Origin: Chlorokybus atmophyticus
Lineage: Eukaryota > Streptophyta > Chlorokybophyceae > Chlorokybales > Chlorokybaceae
Assembly (NCBI GenBank): GCA_009103225.1
Contig: RHPI01003330.1
Span: forward strand, 157,308 to 221,307
DNA length: 64,000 nucleotides
Direction: 5' to 3'
The translations under genes and the position numbers were made by a program. The first letter of the stretch is position 1, and each line of letters opens with the position of its first letter. Under the pieces are notes generated by a model. That model was given only the letters and a program-made list of their open reading frames with translations. It made no database searches and had not been told where the DNA came from. This document shows positions 23,459 through 33,991 of the stretch, one piece after another.

Positions 23459-25468
23459 ATGGCCGTCTCAACAATGCCGATGTCGCCGTTGTTAGTGGCG
23501 GCATTGCTGTTGGCACTGTACCTTGCCACCGCCACCGCGGACGCAGGTGAGAGGATAAGGTTCTTGCATTGAGTCCTCTCGATGTATTTATGTGCATGCG
23601 TGTTGAACTGACAGGTTATAGAGCATGCACAGACGCTGTGTGTCCTTACCAGGCGGTGACGTCGGTGTGAGTGTCGGTGTGGGTGCGGACGGCGTCATCC
23701 CGGGCAACTGGAACCGCACTGTGAGGTACAGCTGGTGGAGAGGTGCCCGCGACTCGCACAGTACAGGAGGCTCATCTACCCGTAGTAGCATCAGCAGGGC
23801 TAGTGTTAGTGGTTCTGTTAGTAATATAACTAGCAGAAGCGCTTTGAATACAGTGGCTGTGAACTCCAGTCAAGGTGTTGGGAGTGATGGCGCCAACAAC
23901 AACACAAACGCCAAGTACCCTCCCCCGCCGCCTCTTTTCTGCTATGGTGGCCATGTCCTCCCCAACCTCTACCTCATTGGCGCCCAGAAGGCAGGGTCTA
24001 CCTCCTTCTGGGGCCACCTTGTCAAGTAAGCCATAAACAACACCTCCTACCATGCAGCATTGCATTGGGTGATTACATCACTTACATGAGCGCACGCACT
24101 CGCATGCTTGCATGCACACATGTCTGCACGCCCGCACACATTGAGACTAAGTAAGAGAGGGTGAGAGACGCTACCACTCACTTTTGTTGTCTGCGTGTGA
24201 AGTCCTGAGGTAGGTGCGGGGGCGTTCTGGGCGTATCCAAAAGAGCAGAAGATGCTGGGTCCTGTTGCGGCGCGGTTCGGGCCAGGCGTGTTCCTCGAGA
24301 AGTACAAGCAGCGCTTCCCACGCTGCCGAGGACAGCAAGAAGGTGTAGCAGTAGGAGAAAGAGGACAAGATGGAAAAGTAGAAGGTGGTGAAGATGACGA
24401 GGTGATTGGAGAAGGTATCAAGTATGTGTTGGACGGGACGCCCGTGCTTCACTACATCCACCGTGGGAACACACGTAAGGGGTGTACTGTTGGTTTGGGT
24501 ATCATCAAGGCTGTTCTAGGGACAATAAATAATGAACAACTGTTGTGTTGGCAGCGTCGCAGATATACCGCCTGTATAAGGACACCGACTACGTGCGCTC
24601 CCTCAAGTTTTTTGTGCTGCTGCGGGACCCCGTCACGCGCGTGCTGTCCTGGTTCAACCACATCGGCAGAAGGTCAGTGTGTACTACAAACACAATGACC
24701 TTTGCACGTTTTACGCCAGCTGACACTGTCCCCTTTCTCTCTCTCAAGGTGTCGGGAGCGTGTCCACAACGGCGTTACGGTATGCACCGGCATCCCGTGC
24801 AACCAAACATTTGACGACTTTGCGCTCAACGACCTCCGAGGCCGGCGAGAATGTCTTGAGAATTCTTGGCCTGACCTTCGCCGAGTAAGTAGCAGTAGTT
24901 GTTGCTCGTACGGGCTAGACATTGCATTGCATGGTGTCGTTGAAAGCAGCATTGCGTGGTTGAATACACTGCAGTATATAGTGTTTTTGTGTCATCGTAT
25001 GTGGCAAGTGAAACTGACTGATACATCTTGCCTTACTAGGCGGTTAGGAGGTGTGGAGCTACTACTCCATTGCTGGCTTCCTGGTACGCAGCCCAGCTGG
25101 GTCACTGGTTCGAGTACTTTCGCCCGTCGCAGTTCCACTTCATGGACTTTGACGAGTTCACACAACATCCGGAGGCCGTACTGCGCAAGGCCTTTCAGTT
25201 TCTCGGCCTCCCCACGGAGTTCATCCCCCCGAAGGTGCCGGAACAGAGGCTCAATACGAAGGAGGACCACATGTACTGCCCCAACACGGTGCACGTGTCG
25301 GACGTGCGGGAGGGTACGCTGGCCACACTCGGTACATTCTTCCGCCCGTACAACGTGCAGCTCCGCGCGCTGCTTGCCGCCAGTGGACACGCCGACAGCG
25401 TCCCCGAGTTTGCACGGCGCGACTGGGAGTGGTCACTTCAGCATGGGCTGGTTGAGGAGGAAAGATGA
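23459..25468 (+). CDS. Carbohydrate-type sulfotransferase
   Basis: This is a PAPS-dependent sulfotransferase of the Sulfotransfer_1 type acting in the secretory pathway. Exon 1 (23459-23540 region) encodes a hydrophobic leader (MSPLLVAALLLALYLATATA), a signal peptide or membrane anchor. Exon 2 from 23653 holds a Ser/Asn-rich stem with NRT and NIT glycosylation sites and the 5'-phosphosulfate loop LYLIGAQKAGSTSFWGHL. Exon 3 (about 24217-24473) gives GAFWAYPKEQKM. Exon 4 gives the 3'-phosphate motif FFVLLRDPVTRVLSW. Two more exons carry a Cys pair segment and WYAAQLGHWFEYFRPSQF with FQFLGLP, ending EER at 25468. Intron phases fit at the joins I checked. The acceptor sugar is unknown; sulfated wall or matrix polysaccharides are a guess for an alga. 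No His or Cys-rich tail is seen. Confidence 0.85.
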
Positions 25469-26695
25469 CAACAAAGAGGACTAGACTAGACTGAGGTTTC
25501 TATACACTATTATACACATATGTACATGGGTGCCTCCAGTGCAACTGAGGTGTCGGCAGTGTCGTCTCCACCGTGGCTTTTTGTACATAGGTGGGTATTG
25601 AAGAATTGCTTAGGCGTTGTAATACCTAGTGTATCACTGGTTTGCTCTTGGTGATCAGTATAGGGTTAAAGTCGTGGTATGTCATGCATAAACATACGCG
25701 CACAGGCAGTAATGCATAGTAATGCAGAGTAGGCACAACAAGCAGAGCCATTTTTCAATACACCTGGGACCACCCACTCGCTACCCTAAGTGCTGCTACA
25801 TGCTATGCAACGCAATGGCAATGAGGCAGGCAGCTGGTAGCAATGACTCAACCACCTAGTGCACACAAGTATGTAAGTCTCGGAGTGCATTGAACACTAC
25901 GCATATGCTCTGGGCATAGGTTGAGCGCTAACATCAACTGCCAAGTATATTGTGCCAGCTGTAGTGCCATCATGGCAGGAAATGTGCTCGCAACTGCATA
26001 ACTACCTACAGAGTTGCTAATAGTAAACAGCCCACATCCGCTTACGCGACTTGTTCCCATACACACTAGATACCTGAGTAGTTGTTGCAAATCTGCCTGC
26101 ACTGTGCGCGCACCCATCATATGTCTCTGCCTACGATTTAGCCATCCAGAGAGTGACTACACCAACCAACCACTCAAACGGTGCTCATCACGCACGTGGT
26201 GCACAAAGCAGTGTTTGTAAGCGCATGCACATGCACAAGGCACAAAGCAGAAACGCAATGTGTGTAAGCTCAAGCACATGTAGCCTCTTTGCTGCATGCC
26301 TGTGCATGGAGGAGAGCAGTACTCTCTGGGCACACTCTCTGTGCAGGCGGTCCCTGCGCATGCACGCTGGAGATGCTATGCAGCAAGGGGCCTAGAAAAA
26401 GTTGTGTGCGCGTGCAAAGAACTGTGCATGGTACAAGCAAAGCATCATCGAGGTGTACTGTTTATACACCTCGCGCACAGACCATGCTGCTCAATGACAT
26501 GACAAGAAGGGGGTGGACAAGCAACGGTCATTGCTTGTTGAGCAGTGTCTTGTTAACCCTACTGTGGCTATCGCATACCTGTGAAGAGTGCCACTGTGTG
26601 GCATGCTTCACGTCGTGCTGCTGGACTGCTGTTAATTTCTGGCTGCAAAGAGCAGCCCATACTGAAAAACGAAATAAACTATAAGCTTCCAACCA
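25469..26695. other. Convergent 3' spacer
   Basis: Between the 3' ends of the sulfotransferase (+) and the tRNA methyltransferase (-). There are many GCATGC words, and no exon with recognisable coding. Confidence 0.5.
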
Positions 26696-28217
26696 CTACT
26701 TCACCTTGACATACAGTGCGCGGTGCATCCTTCCGCCACCAGACAAGACGTAGTGCTCTCGTTCAGTGGGGATGCCGAGTGGGTTGATGCGGAGCCACTC
26801 AACTCCAATCGCCTTAGTATCCTCGGCATATAAAGGGCCGTCCAGCTCCTTCGCGTTGGTTACGGAGAACGTGCTGTCCCCGCCGTTGCGATGCACCGCC
26901 GCTGGCTCAATCTGCCCCGCTGCATGCGTCTCAAACTGCCGGCACATGTCAAACGCAACCTCTTCAAGGTCAGACTGCAAAAATATCTGCGCGCACATAT
27001 GGTTGAGGCAAGCCTGGCCGCTTGTACCATGATATGCAGAACAAAACAGCAAAACGACACTGACCTTGCCACCAGGTTCAAGAATGTTCATGACCTCCTT
27101 GACAAACTCCGGCTGTACTACCCGCCGTTTCCTGTGTTTCCTCTTGAAGTGAGGATCTGGACACTGCCAGTCAGTTGGTCAGTGCAAGGAATGGGCTCAT
27201 TCGCAGGGCATAGTTCACCAGTAAACTTGACTACCTGCACGGACACCAATTGCACGGGCTTGGGGTAGTCCTTCAGTAGCGTTGGGAGCGTGACATTGGC
27301 ATTGGCGGTTAGGAAATGCCTGCCAGCAGATGCACTCTTGAGCATGGCTGCATGACCTTGATACCAGGGCAGCAGACAAGCATTGACTACTCGCATGGTC
27401 ACAGTGAAGCTATGTAGCCCATGCTGTATGCCATATGTACAGAAGTGTCACACATACCACTTAGGAACTTACACATTGGACATCTTGAGAAGCCGGACCC
27501 ACTCATTTGAGCGCTCAATCAGCTGCACGATAAACAGCGTTAGCCACATGCACTAGCAGATTACCTTATAGAACACGTGAAATGGTATCTACGTACGGGT
27601 CCACGGATGTCCAAGCCCAAATAATTCATCTGCTTGTTGCGGCGGGCAGATAACAAGAGGAAACGACCGCTTCCTGTAGTAACAAGCAGGTCAGCAAGCT
27701 GACAAGAGCAAGGTGCTTGGCTGTCTGCAACCGCCAACTGCCATGTACCTGACCCCACATCAAGCACAAGTGGCAGGTTTGGGTCTCGATACACCTGCGT
27801 CCAATCTGGAGGCTCAATGGGAACCTGCGCGCAATGTGTGTGTGCATACAAGCAGCATAACACAAAAGTCAGGCAGCTACACGAAGACACACCTGCAATC
27901 TTGATATAAAAGGATTCACGTGCTGCCTCACACGTAGCACACCTGTCTGCACACAACATGATCTAAGCCGGCAAGCAGTCGCGCAGAGCACTGTGCCATG
28001 ATACTAACAAGACCGGCAGCAACATTTCTCTGTGCCACCTGAAACCGCGTGAGCCCGAGCTCGGCGAAAGGATCATCCACGACACCGTCTTGCCAGGTGT
28101 CCTCCTGTTCAGTATCAGCAGCAACGCTCGCAGCAAGCGAGGCAACGCGAGGTTGAGGTTTCAAAAGAACCCTGGGTCTGTGACTGCGCCCAGAGTGTTT
28201 CAGCCTCAGCCTGCTGT
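26696..28217 (-). CDS. tRNA (guanine-N7)-methyltransferase, TrmB type
   Basis: TrmB enzymes use S-adenosylmethionine to make m7G46 in tRNA. The exon starting near 28217 encodes a basic, Arg-rich segment (HSGRSHRPRVLLKPQPR) like an organelle-targeting region. Next come VPIEPPDWTQVYRDPNLPLV and the SAM loop LDVGSG|GSGRFLLLSARRN with MNYLGLDIRGP, then LPTLLKDYPKPVQLVSVQ, the family core CPDPHFKRKHRKRRVVQPEF, and a last part ending ALYVKVK with TAG at 26696-26698. The PDPHFK-KRH-KRR pattern is the TrmB hallmark. The frame reaches 28221 only with a GTG, so a first exon with the ATG lies further right; a candidate open frame begins with ATG at 28618 but its donor phase does not match. The likely site of action is plastid or mitochondrion. 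Confidence 0.85.
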
Positions 28218-28890
28218 GCACAGAGTGGTTTAGCAGTAGTTGATTTGTGCCTTACACACTGACTGTAACCATACATGTACACTCTCTTTGAAACGCAAGA
28301 CTGATTCTAACAGGCGTATCGCGTTCATTCGACAAAAGGTGTCCCTAGCCCTGGATCTTGATGCTGCTCAGTTCGTCAGATGCAACGTATGATTGACTGT
28401 TTTGACCAGTTACTTTTGCAGGAGCAGGGTAAGCCATGCTGGGGCATTCGTGAAGTCGAACGGACAGCCGCACTACACCGCATGCAACAGCATGCCGTAC
28501 ACTTGCAAGCTGGTGCCGTTCACCAAGCACGCCAACTCGCAATGCTGACCACATTAGCATCAAAGATGTTGCTAACTGCTGGCAGTTGCAGCGGCCGCAT
28601 ACTGGCATGATGATCCGCCGCACATCAGATTATGCATGAGCGTTTTATCATGCAGTTTTACTTTGTGTATTGTATATATGCATGTCAAGCACTCAAGCCA
28701 GTACCAGCAGCTGGAAGGCCTGGCGACATCCGCCACGCTGCGCAACGCCACGCTGCCAACTACAGAAGCGACAACGGTAGCGGTGGGACGGGCCACCATC
28801 GCCGCCGCCGCCGCCGCCATGACGCCCCTGGCACCCACGGCGATTATTTGGTTAGGGTTTGCAACATAGCTGCGAGCACAGCTGCAGGCG
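28218..28890. promoter_or_regulatory. Divergent spacer, TrmB and small-ORF/RING-PHD genes
   Basis: It probably contains the first TrmB exon on the minus strand and the promoter of the plus-strand small ORF. A CCG/GCC triplet run at 28800-28820 lies shortly before the small ORF. The segment 28791-28959 reappears exactly at 34453-34621. Confidence 0.4.
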
Positions 28891-29070
28891 ATGGCGACGG
28901 GCGGGGGAGGCGTGGTGGGGTCGTCATCGTCGTCGTTAACGACGTCCGGAGCGACAGGGGTGCCCCTCAAGCGTGTCTACGCCGTCCTGCTCATTGTCAT
29001 CAACGCCGTCTTCTGGATCGTCCTGGGCCTGAAAGCGTTGCATTCGAGGCCAGGCAGCTCCAGGCACTAG
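28891..29070 (+). CDS. 59-residue single-pass membrane protein (candidate)
   Basis: The frame starts with ATG in a good context (GGCGATGGCG), has a Gly/Ser-rich head (GGGGVVGSSSSSLTTSG), a basic turn (PLKRVY) and one strong hydrophobic stretch (AVLLIVINAVFWIVLGLKA), and a short basic tail ending at TAG (29068-29070). The layout suits a small tail-anchored or signal-anchor protein. Its stop is only 77 bases before the ATG of the RING-PHD gene on the same strand, so it may be the first cistron of that transcript or an upstream ORF. I recognise no family. Against it: short length and no conservation data. Confidence 0.45.
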   Translation: MATGGGGVVGSSSSSLTTSGATGVPLKRVYAVLLIVINAVFWIVLGLKALHSRPGSSRH

Positions 29071-29147
29071 CTGGACTTGCTTGTTGTCGTCGTGGAGGTG
29101 GTGCTGCTCGGCTGTAAGCGCATGGGGGGCGGGCGGGAGGTGAGGGC

Positions 29148-31965
29148 ATGACGGAAGGGGTGGTCCAGGGCAAGGGCAAGGAAAAGGTCGTTGAAGAAGC
29201 TGCAGACCCAGCAGATTGTGATGGTGGTGGCGATCATCAAGTTGATAGGTTGTCGGGCGGCGCAGTTTCCCTGCAACCGTCTTCAGAAGCAGAGGCTGCG
29301 CCTTCTTGCGGCATCTGCCTCTGCGAGCTCCTGGAGCGTGGACGCCTGGACAGCTGCGACCACGTCTTCTGCTTCGACTGCATATACAAATGGTCCAAGG
29401 TGATTTTGCTGTGCGTATAATGTTACGCACTCTTGTGGCGGTTGTTGATATGGTCATACGAATTGAAGTGTCCCATCCGCAGCAAATACACTTGTAGCAC
29501 TCTGTGTCAACTGTCACGAGTCATGATTACTTCCTCTCCATGAGTATCACATTTAAGATGTTGCGCTCGGTGAAGCCCATTGTCATTCGACGCATGTGCA
29601 CAGCGGCAACTCCTGGCCAGCAACATTAATGCAATGAGCAGCAGTCCTAGGCGTATAGAACTCTGTTTGCACCGCCATGCCCAGTTAAGCCGACATGCAC
29701 ACATGCTGGTCATTTGCTGCAGGTGGAGTCTCGATGCCCAATGTGCAAGCGTCGGTTCACGCGCATCAAGAAGGAGGAGGTGGGATCAGAGGATACACGG
29801 AAAGGCACTTTGACCGTGCAGCGCAGTTTCCGGATCCCATCCCGCAATCAGGTGAGGATTGCTGGAGTGGATAGTTATCATCCATTGTGTCGTTGACAAC
29901 TTGAGGTTGTGTTTCAGACCTACCAAGTGCCGGAAGAAGAGCTGCAGGCCTTTCAGGACCCTTATGCGACAACAGTCTGTTTGGCGTGCGGAGCTGGCAC
30001 TGATGATGCCCTGATGCTGTTGTGCGATGGCTGCGATGGTGCGTACCATACATACTGTGTCGGCTTTGGGCAGCAGGTGCCCCTTGGAGCGTTTTACTGC
30101 GCAAATTGCCAGGCAGCAGCTACCACCCCTATGCAGTTGGAGGAGTTTTGCACCGATGGTACGCAACACTCTCCTTACCCAAGCCCTACCCCTCCCAACA
30201 CACCACACACTGCGCATATCCTGTACACAAGCTCAACAAATGCGTGCAACCTTTGCCCCTCAGGCCCGTGATGTGGGCTAAGTGTCACGTGGTGTGACAT
30301 GCACCTTGCCCAGGCCGCTGTTCGCAATCTGATGGTGTCTTCACTATCTGGTAGATGATGAAGACCTTCGCGACATTGACTACGATGCCAGTGAAGATGG
30401 CATTGTGCCCAGCACCAGTGCAACTCGACCAGCCCGGCCTGCAAGAGTGTTGCGCTCCCAACGTGCGAGGTGAATCATGTCTTTTTCCACTGGTCGCTGG
30501 TCTATCTGCTACCTTGCTTGCAACTTTGAGAAGCCTTTCTACAATGCTCTCTCAAAGAAGATTATTCTCCGGCTGACATTCCTGTCTTACCAGCACGGCA
30601 CGCACAGTCGGCACAACGCGTTCCCGAGGTAGTGGGAGGCGTAGAGGGGTGAGCAGAGCCAGCAGGCTCCGAGTGTTTGTGGGAGCCATCAGGAGGCAGC
30701 GTCGGGGCACGAGCAGAAGAATGCAGGAGCTTCTTGAAGAGCCTGTGTTGCAGCAGGCTGTTGCTGCCCCTCGCTTGCGCGAAACCGCCGCGCACAGTCT
30801 TGTTGACCGAATGCGAGAGCAGTGGCAGAGCATTCGCCAAGGTCAGCTGCAGTTCAGTGATGTCACGCCGCGCACCACCTCAAGCGTAACAACCAGAAGG
30901 CCAGCGGCAGTAAGGCCAACAGATGCGTCGGCTCAGTCAGCAAACCCACGCATGAGCAGTGATGAGGCGCGTGCATGGGCAATAGCCGATCAGCTACGGG
31001 CTAGAGCTGCTGCTTCGCAAAGGGATGCTTCACCACAGCCCACGACAAGCCGGACTTCTGCTGACATACAACCCGCGAGCACATTAGGTAGAAGACGAAG
31101 CTTATCATCCCTCGGGCCCTCAAGTCAGATGCAGAGGGAAGGCAACCTGCGCACTGCATCATACAGACAACAGGAGGACCTTGATGCCGGACACCCATCC
31201 ACTTCGCATAGGGACTACCAGTTTCACACAGAAAACCTGTACAGAGGCGCTCGCAGGTCACCACGCGGGCGTCACACATACAGCCGGCCTGAGGTTATTA
31301 TGCAACCACCACCTCACAGCAGAGCTCAAGTCTCCCCGAATCGCTCTAGACAACAGCCAGATATGAGACTCCAAGCAGGCACCTGTTGGCAGGGTTGCGA
31401 TGGCCTGTGTACCCACACAGTGCAGAACTCTCAAGCTTTGGGCAATGTGCACGCACGTGGTGTAGCGAACACAGCAATTGCGGCAGGGGTTCAACCACCC
31501 ATCCAACAAGCTGCGCGTGCATTGGAGGAGGCGGCTCGGGTGCTTGTATCCGAAGCTGCGGCAGGGGGCAGTCTGCCTGCTGTCAGCACTGCTGAGCGTG
31601 CAGCGCTGAAGGAGCTGATTGCAAAGCTTGTAAAACAGGCCATGCTTCCTCTGTACCAGTCAAAACGCATGGGTAAGTGTTTTCCCAGTGGCCAACACGT
31701 GAGTCGTGGTGAAACCCACACACGGTTTAATGAACACGCATTCTGGGTTACTAAATATTTTTCTAAATATTTTTCTAAATAAATATTTTGCATGCTCACT
31801 GGGATGTTGTCCATTGCAGACCGAGATGCTTTCAAACAAACGGCCAAGGATGCCACCCACTCGGTGCTGCACAAGGCATTGCACATTGCAGAGCGTACAG
31901 ATGCTGTGCTCGAAACTCTGGTGAGGCAAGCACTGGCACCAACCCTAGCCCAGTTCGAGCTGTAA
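29148..31965 (+). CDS. RING and PHD finger protein (PHRF1-like)
   Basis: The first exon ends in a RING half (CGICLCELLERGRLDSCDHV, FCFDCIYKW); the next exon near 29724 completes it (RCPMCKRRF). A PHD finger follows near 29960-30110 (VCLACG, LMLLCDGCDGAYHTYCVGF, FYCANCQ). Then come an acidic exon (DDEDLRDIDYDASED), a long Arg/Ser-rich disordered exon ending at 31672, and a final exon (31820-31965) of amphipathic helices ending LAPTLAQFEL. RING then PHD in this order with an Arg/Ser-rich middle is the layout of PHRF1 proteins, proposed E3 ubiquitin ligases acting in the nucleus on chromatin or RNA polymerase II. The C-terminal helical part could correspond to the polymerase-binding domain, which is inference. 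The start could alternatively lie in the upstream small ORF's transcript. Confidence 0.82.
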
Positions 31966-33991
31966 TATGTTAGGTGAGTAGGACCTACACCATTACTGGT
32001 GCACTATTTGTATTATCAGGTTTCAGTATAGATGGGTGAACCAAAGTGAGGGTTAGTGTAAAGTTATTGGTGCAAGTCTTAAGATAATTCTCAGATCATC
32101 AAATTCCCACATCAGATTGAGAATATAGGATAATGGTTGCCATACCATGTTCCATACGCACATGCGTCACATCAGTGTTGTTGCATATGCACACCGCAAG
32201 TATGCCTCTACAATTGAGCAATCATGTTGGTTTCAAGGAGAGTCAGCTTAAATGCGACTCTGCAATGATGGCGGTGTCAATTGTGGCAGTCGTCATGTCG
32301 TGTGCCCATTGCTCAAGTGGTTGCAGTAGACCTGAGCCTCATGTGACAGATGCACCAGCATGTACATTTTCGACACGAGAGTGCTGCTTACCCTCATGGT
32401 CGATAAGCCAGGTTCTGCCACCATGCGTGCATTCATCAGAGCATGCACATTGTGGCAGCTTGAATAACACACCAAAAGACTCAGGAGAATTGCTATCTAA
32501 TATAATATATATATATAAATGCGAATTGCAAGCACAAACAATGTAAAGCATAGAAGTGCTATTTCATGCTGAACAACTACACAAGCAGTCGCACGCATCG
32601 ACACACCAACACACCAGCTTAACAACGACACAAAGCAAGCAAAATAACGGGCGCCCTGAGCAGCGCTAGAACAACGCAACAACCAACACAACTGCTAAGC
32701 AACTGCACGGTGGATAGGACGGAGCAGAACACGGTGGGCAGGACGGGGCAAAAGGCAGGGGGTCACCACCTGTGCAGCAGAGGCGTGGTGGTCAGGCCGG
32801 TCTTCACTGGCACAGACGTTGACGACGACACAGCAGACGACGACCGACTGGGCCCCGCCGCCACACACGCTGCTCCGACCCCTATCCTGTTCACAACGAT
32901 TGCAGGCGGTGTTAGTCACGAGTCATGCCAGGGCACATGCCAGCAACAGCACACCAGGACACCAGCACAATAGCAGCACAGCAGCACCGCATTGCCATCA
33001 CCGACTCAGTCAGTAGGACAGCATGCACAGCACCGACAGTGACTTGCATGCGGGCAGGTAACCTGCTCCCCGCATGTACTCACCTCTTCTGCTTACCTGG
33101 ACTCACCTGGCAGTTGCTGTGATGAGGTCCATCCTCCGCTTGATGAGGGAGGCGATAGAAGTATTTGAAGGTCATCCCGTACACCAGCCCTTGCTGTCTA
33201 GTAGCCCACCTGCACAACACCAACAGCAAGACTGACAGGTTATAGCCTTCTGCACACATCCCTCTCACCAACGTGCGCAGGTCTTGCAAGCAATAAGCTC
33301 TACATGTAGACAATCTCACCAAAGGAATGCATCGTGAAATGACTGCACCATTTTTTGCCGATTTTGCAATGTTACTGGCAGGGTGTGGCACTCGCCCTCT
33401 TGGGATTCCCACGAACTGTGGTAGTGTGAGAAATGCGTTGATTATCTGTATTTACTGTTTGCGTTTCAACATATTTGCACAGCAGACATTTTACGCTGTT
33501 GCTACAGCATCTCACTGGACAGTGTTTACACACACAGTGCATGCCAAACAGCAAGCACCTTCAGCACAAGACGCACCTTCACGTGCTACCAGTGCAGTCC
33601 CACGACCACACCAACAAATGACTCATATCATTGCTTGCAGATGCTTGGTTACAAACAGTTTGACTCTGACCGGCCGTATTAAGAACACCACAATACCTGC
33701 ATCTGGTGCGCGTGCAGCATGCAGTGCATGTTAGGAGAGGTATGCCGTTGGAAACATGATGATTGGCAAGTCACAAACCGCAACTCAGCAACTTCAAGCA
33801 ATAATGACCACAAAAAGGGTGTTTTCCTAGCACGTCGCACACGAGTTGGGTCCAACCCTGACGTTGGAACTCCAAGCTATGCACCATTTCACACAAAATC
33901 GTCACCCTACTCTATGCGCTATGCGCTAACTGTACACCACATATCAAACACAGCAAAATACAACCTGGTATTAACTGAGCTTGCATGTACA
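31966..33991. other. Convergent spacer, partly AT-rich
   Basis: No exon is convincing. There is a short TA repeat at 32500-32516 and A+T-rich DNA from 31980 to 32550. Open frames between 32700 and 33000 are low-complexity Thr/Gln/His-rich and look spurious. Confidence 0.5.
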
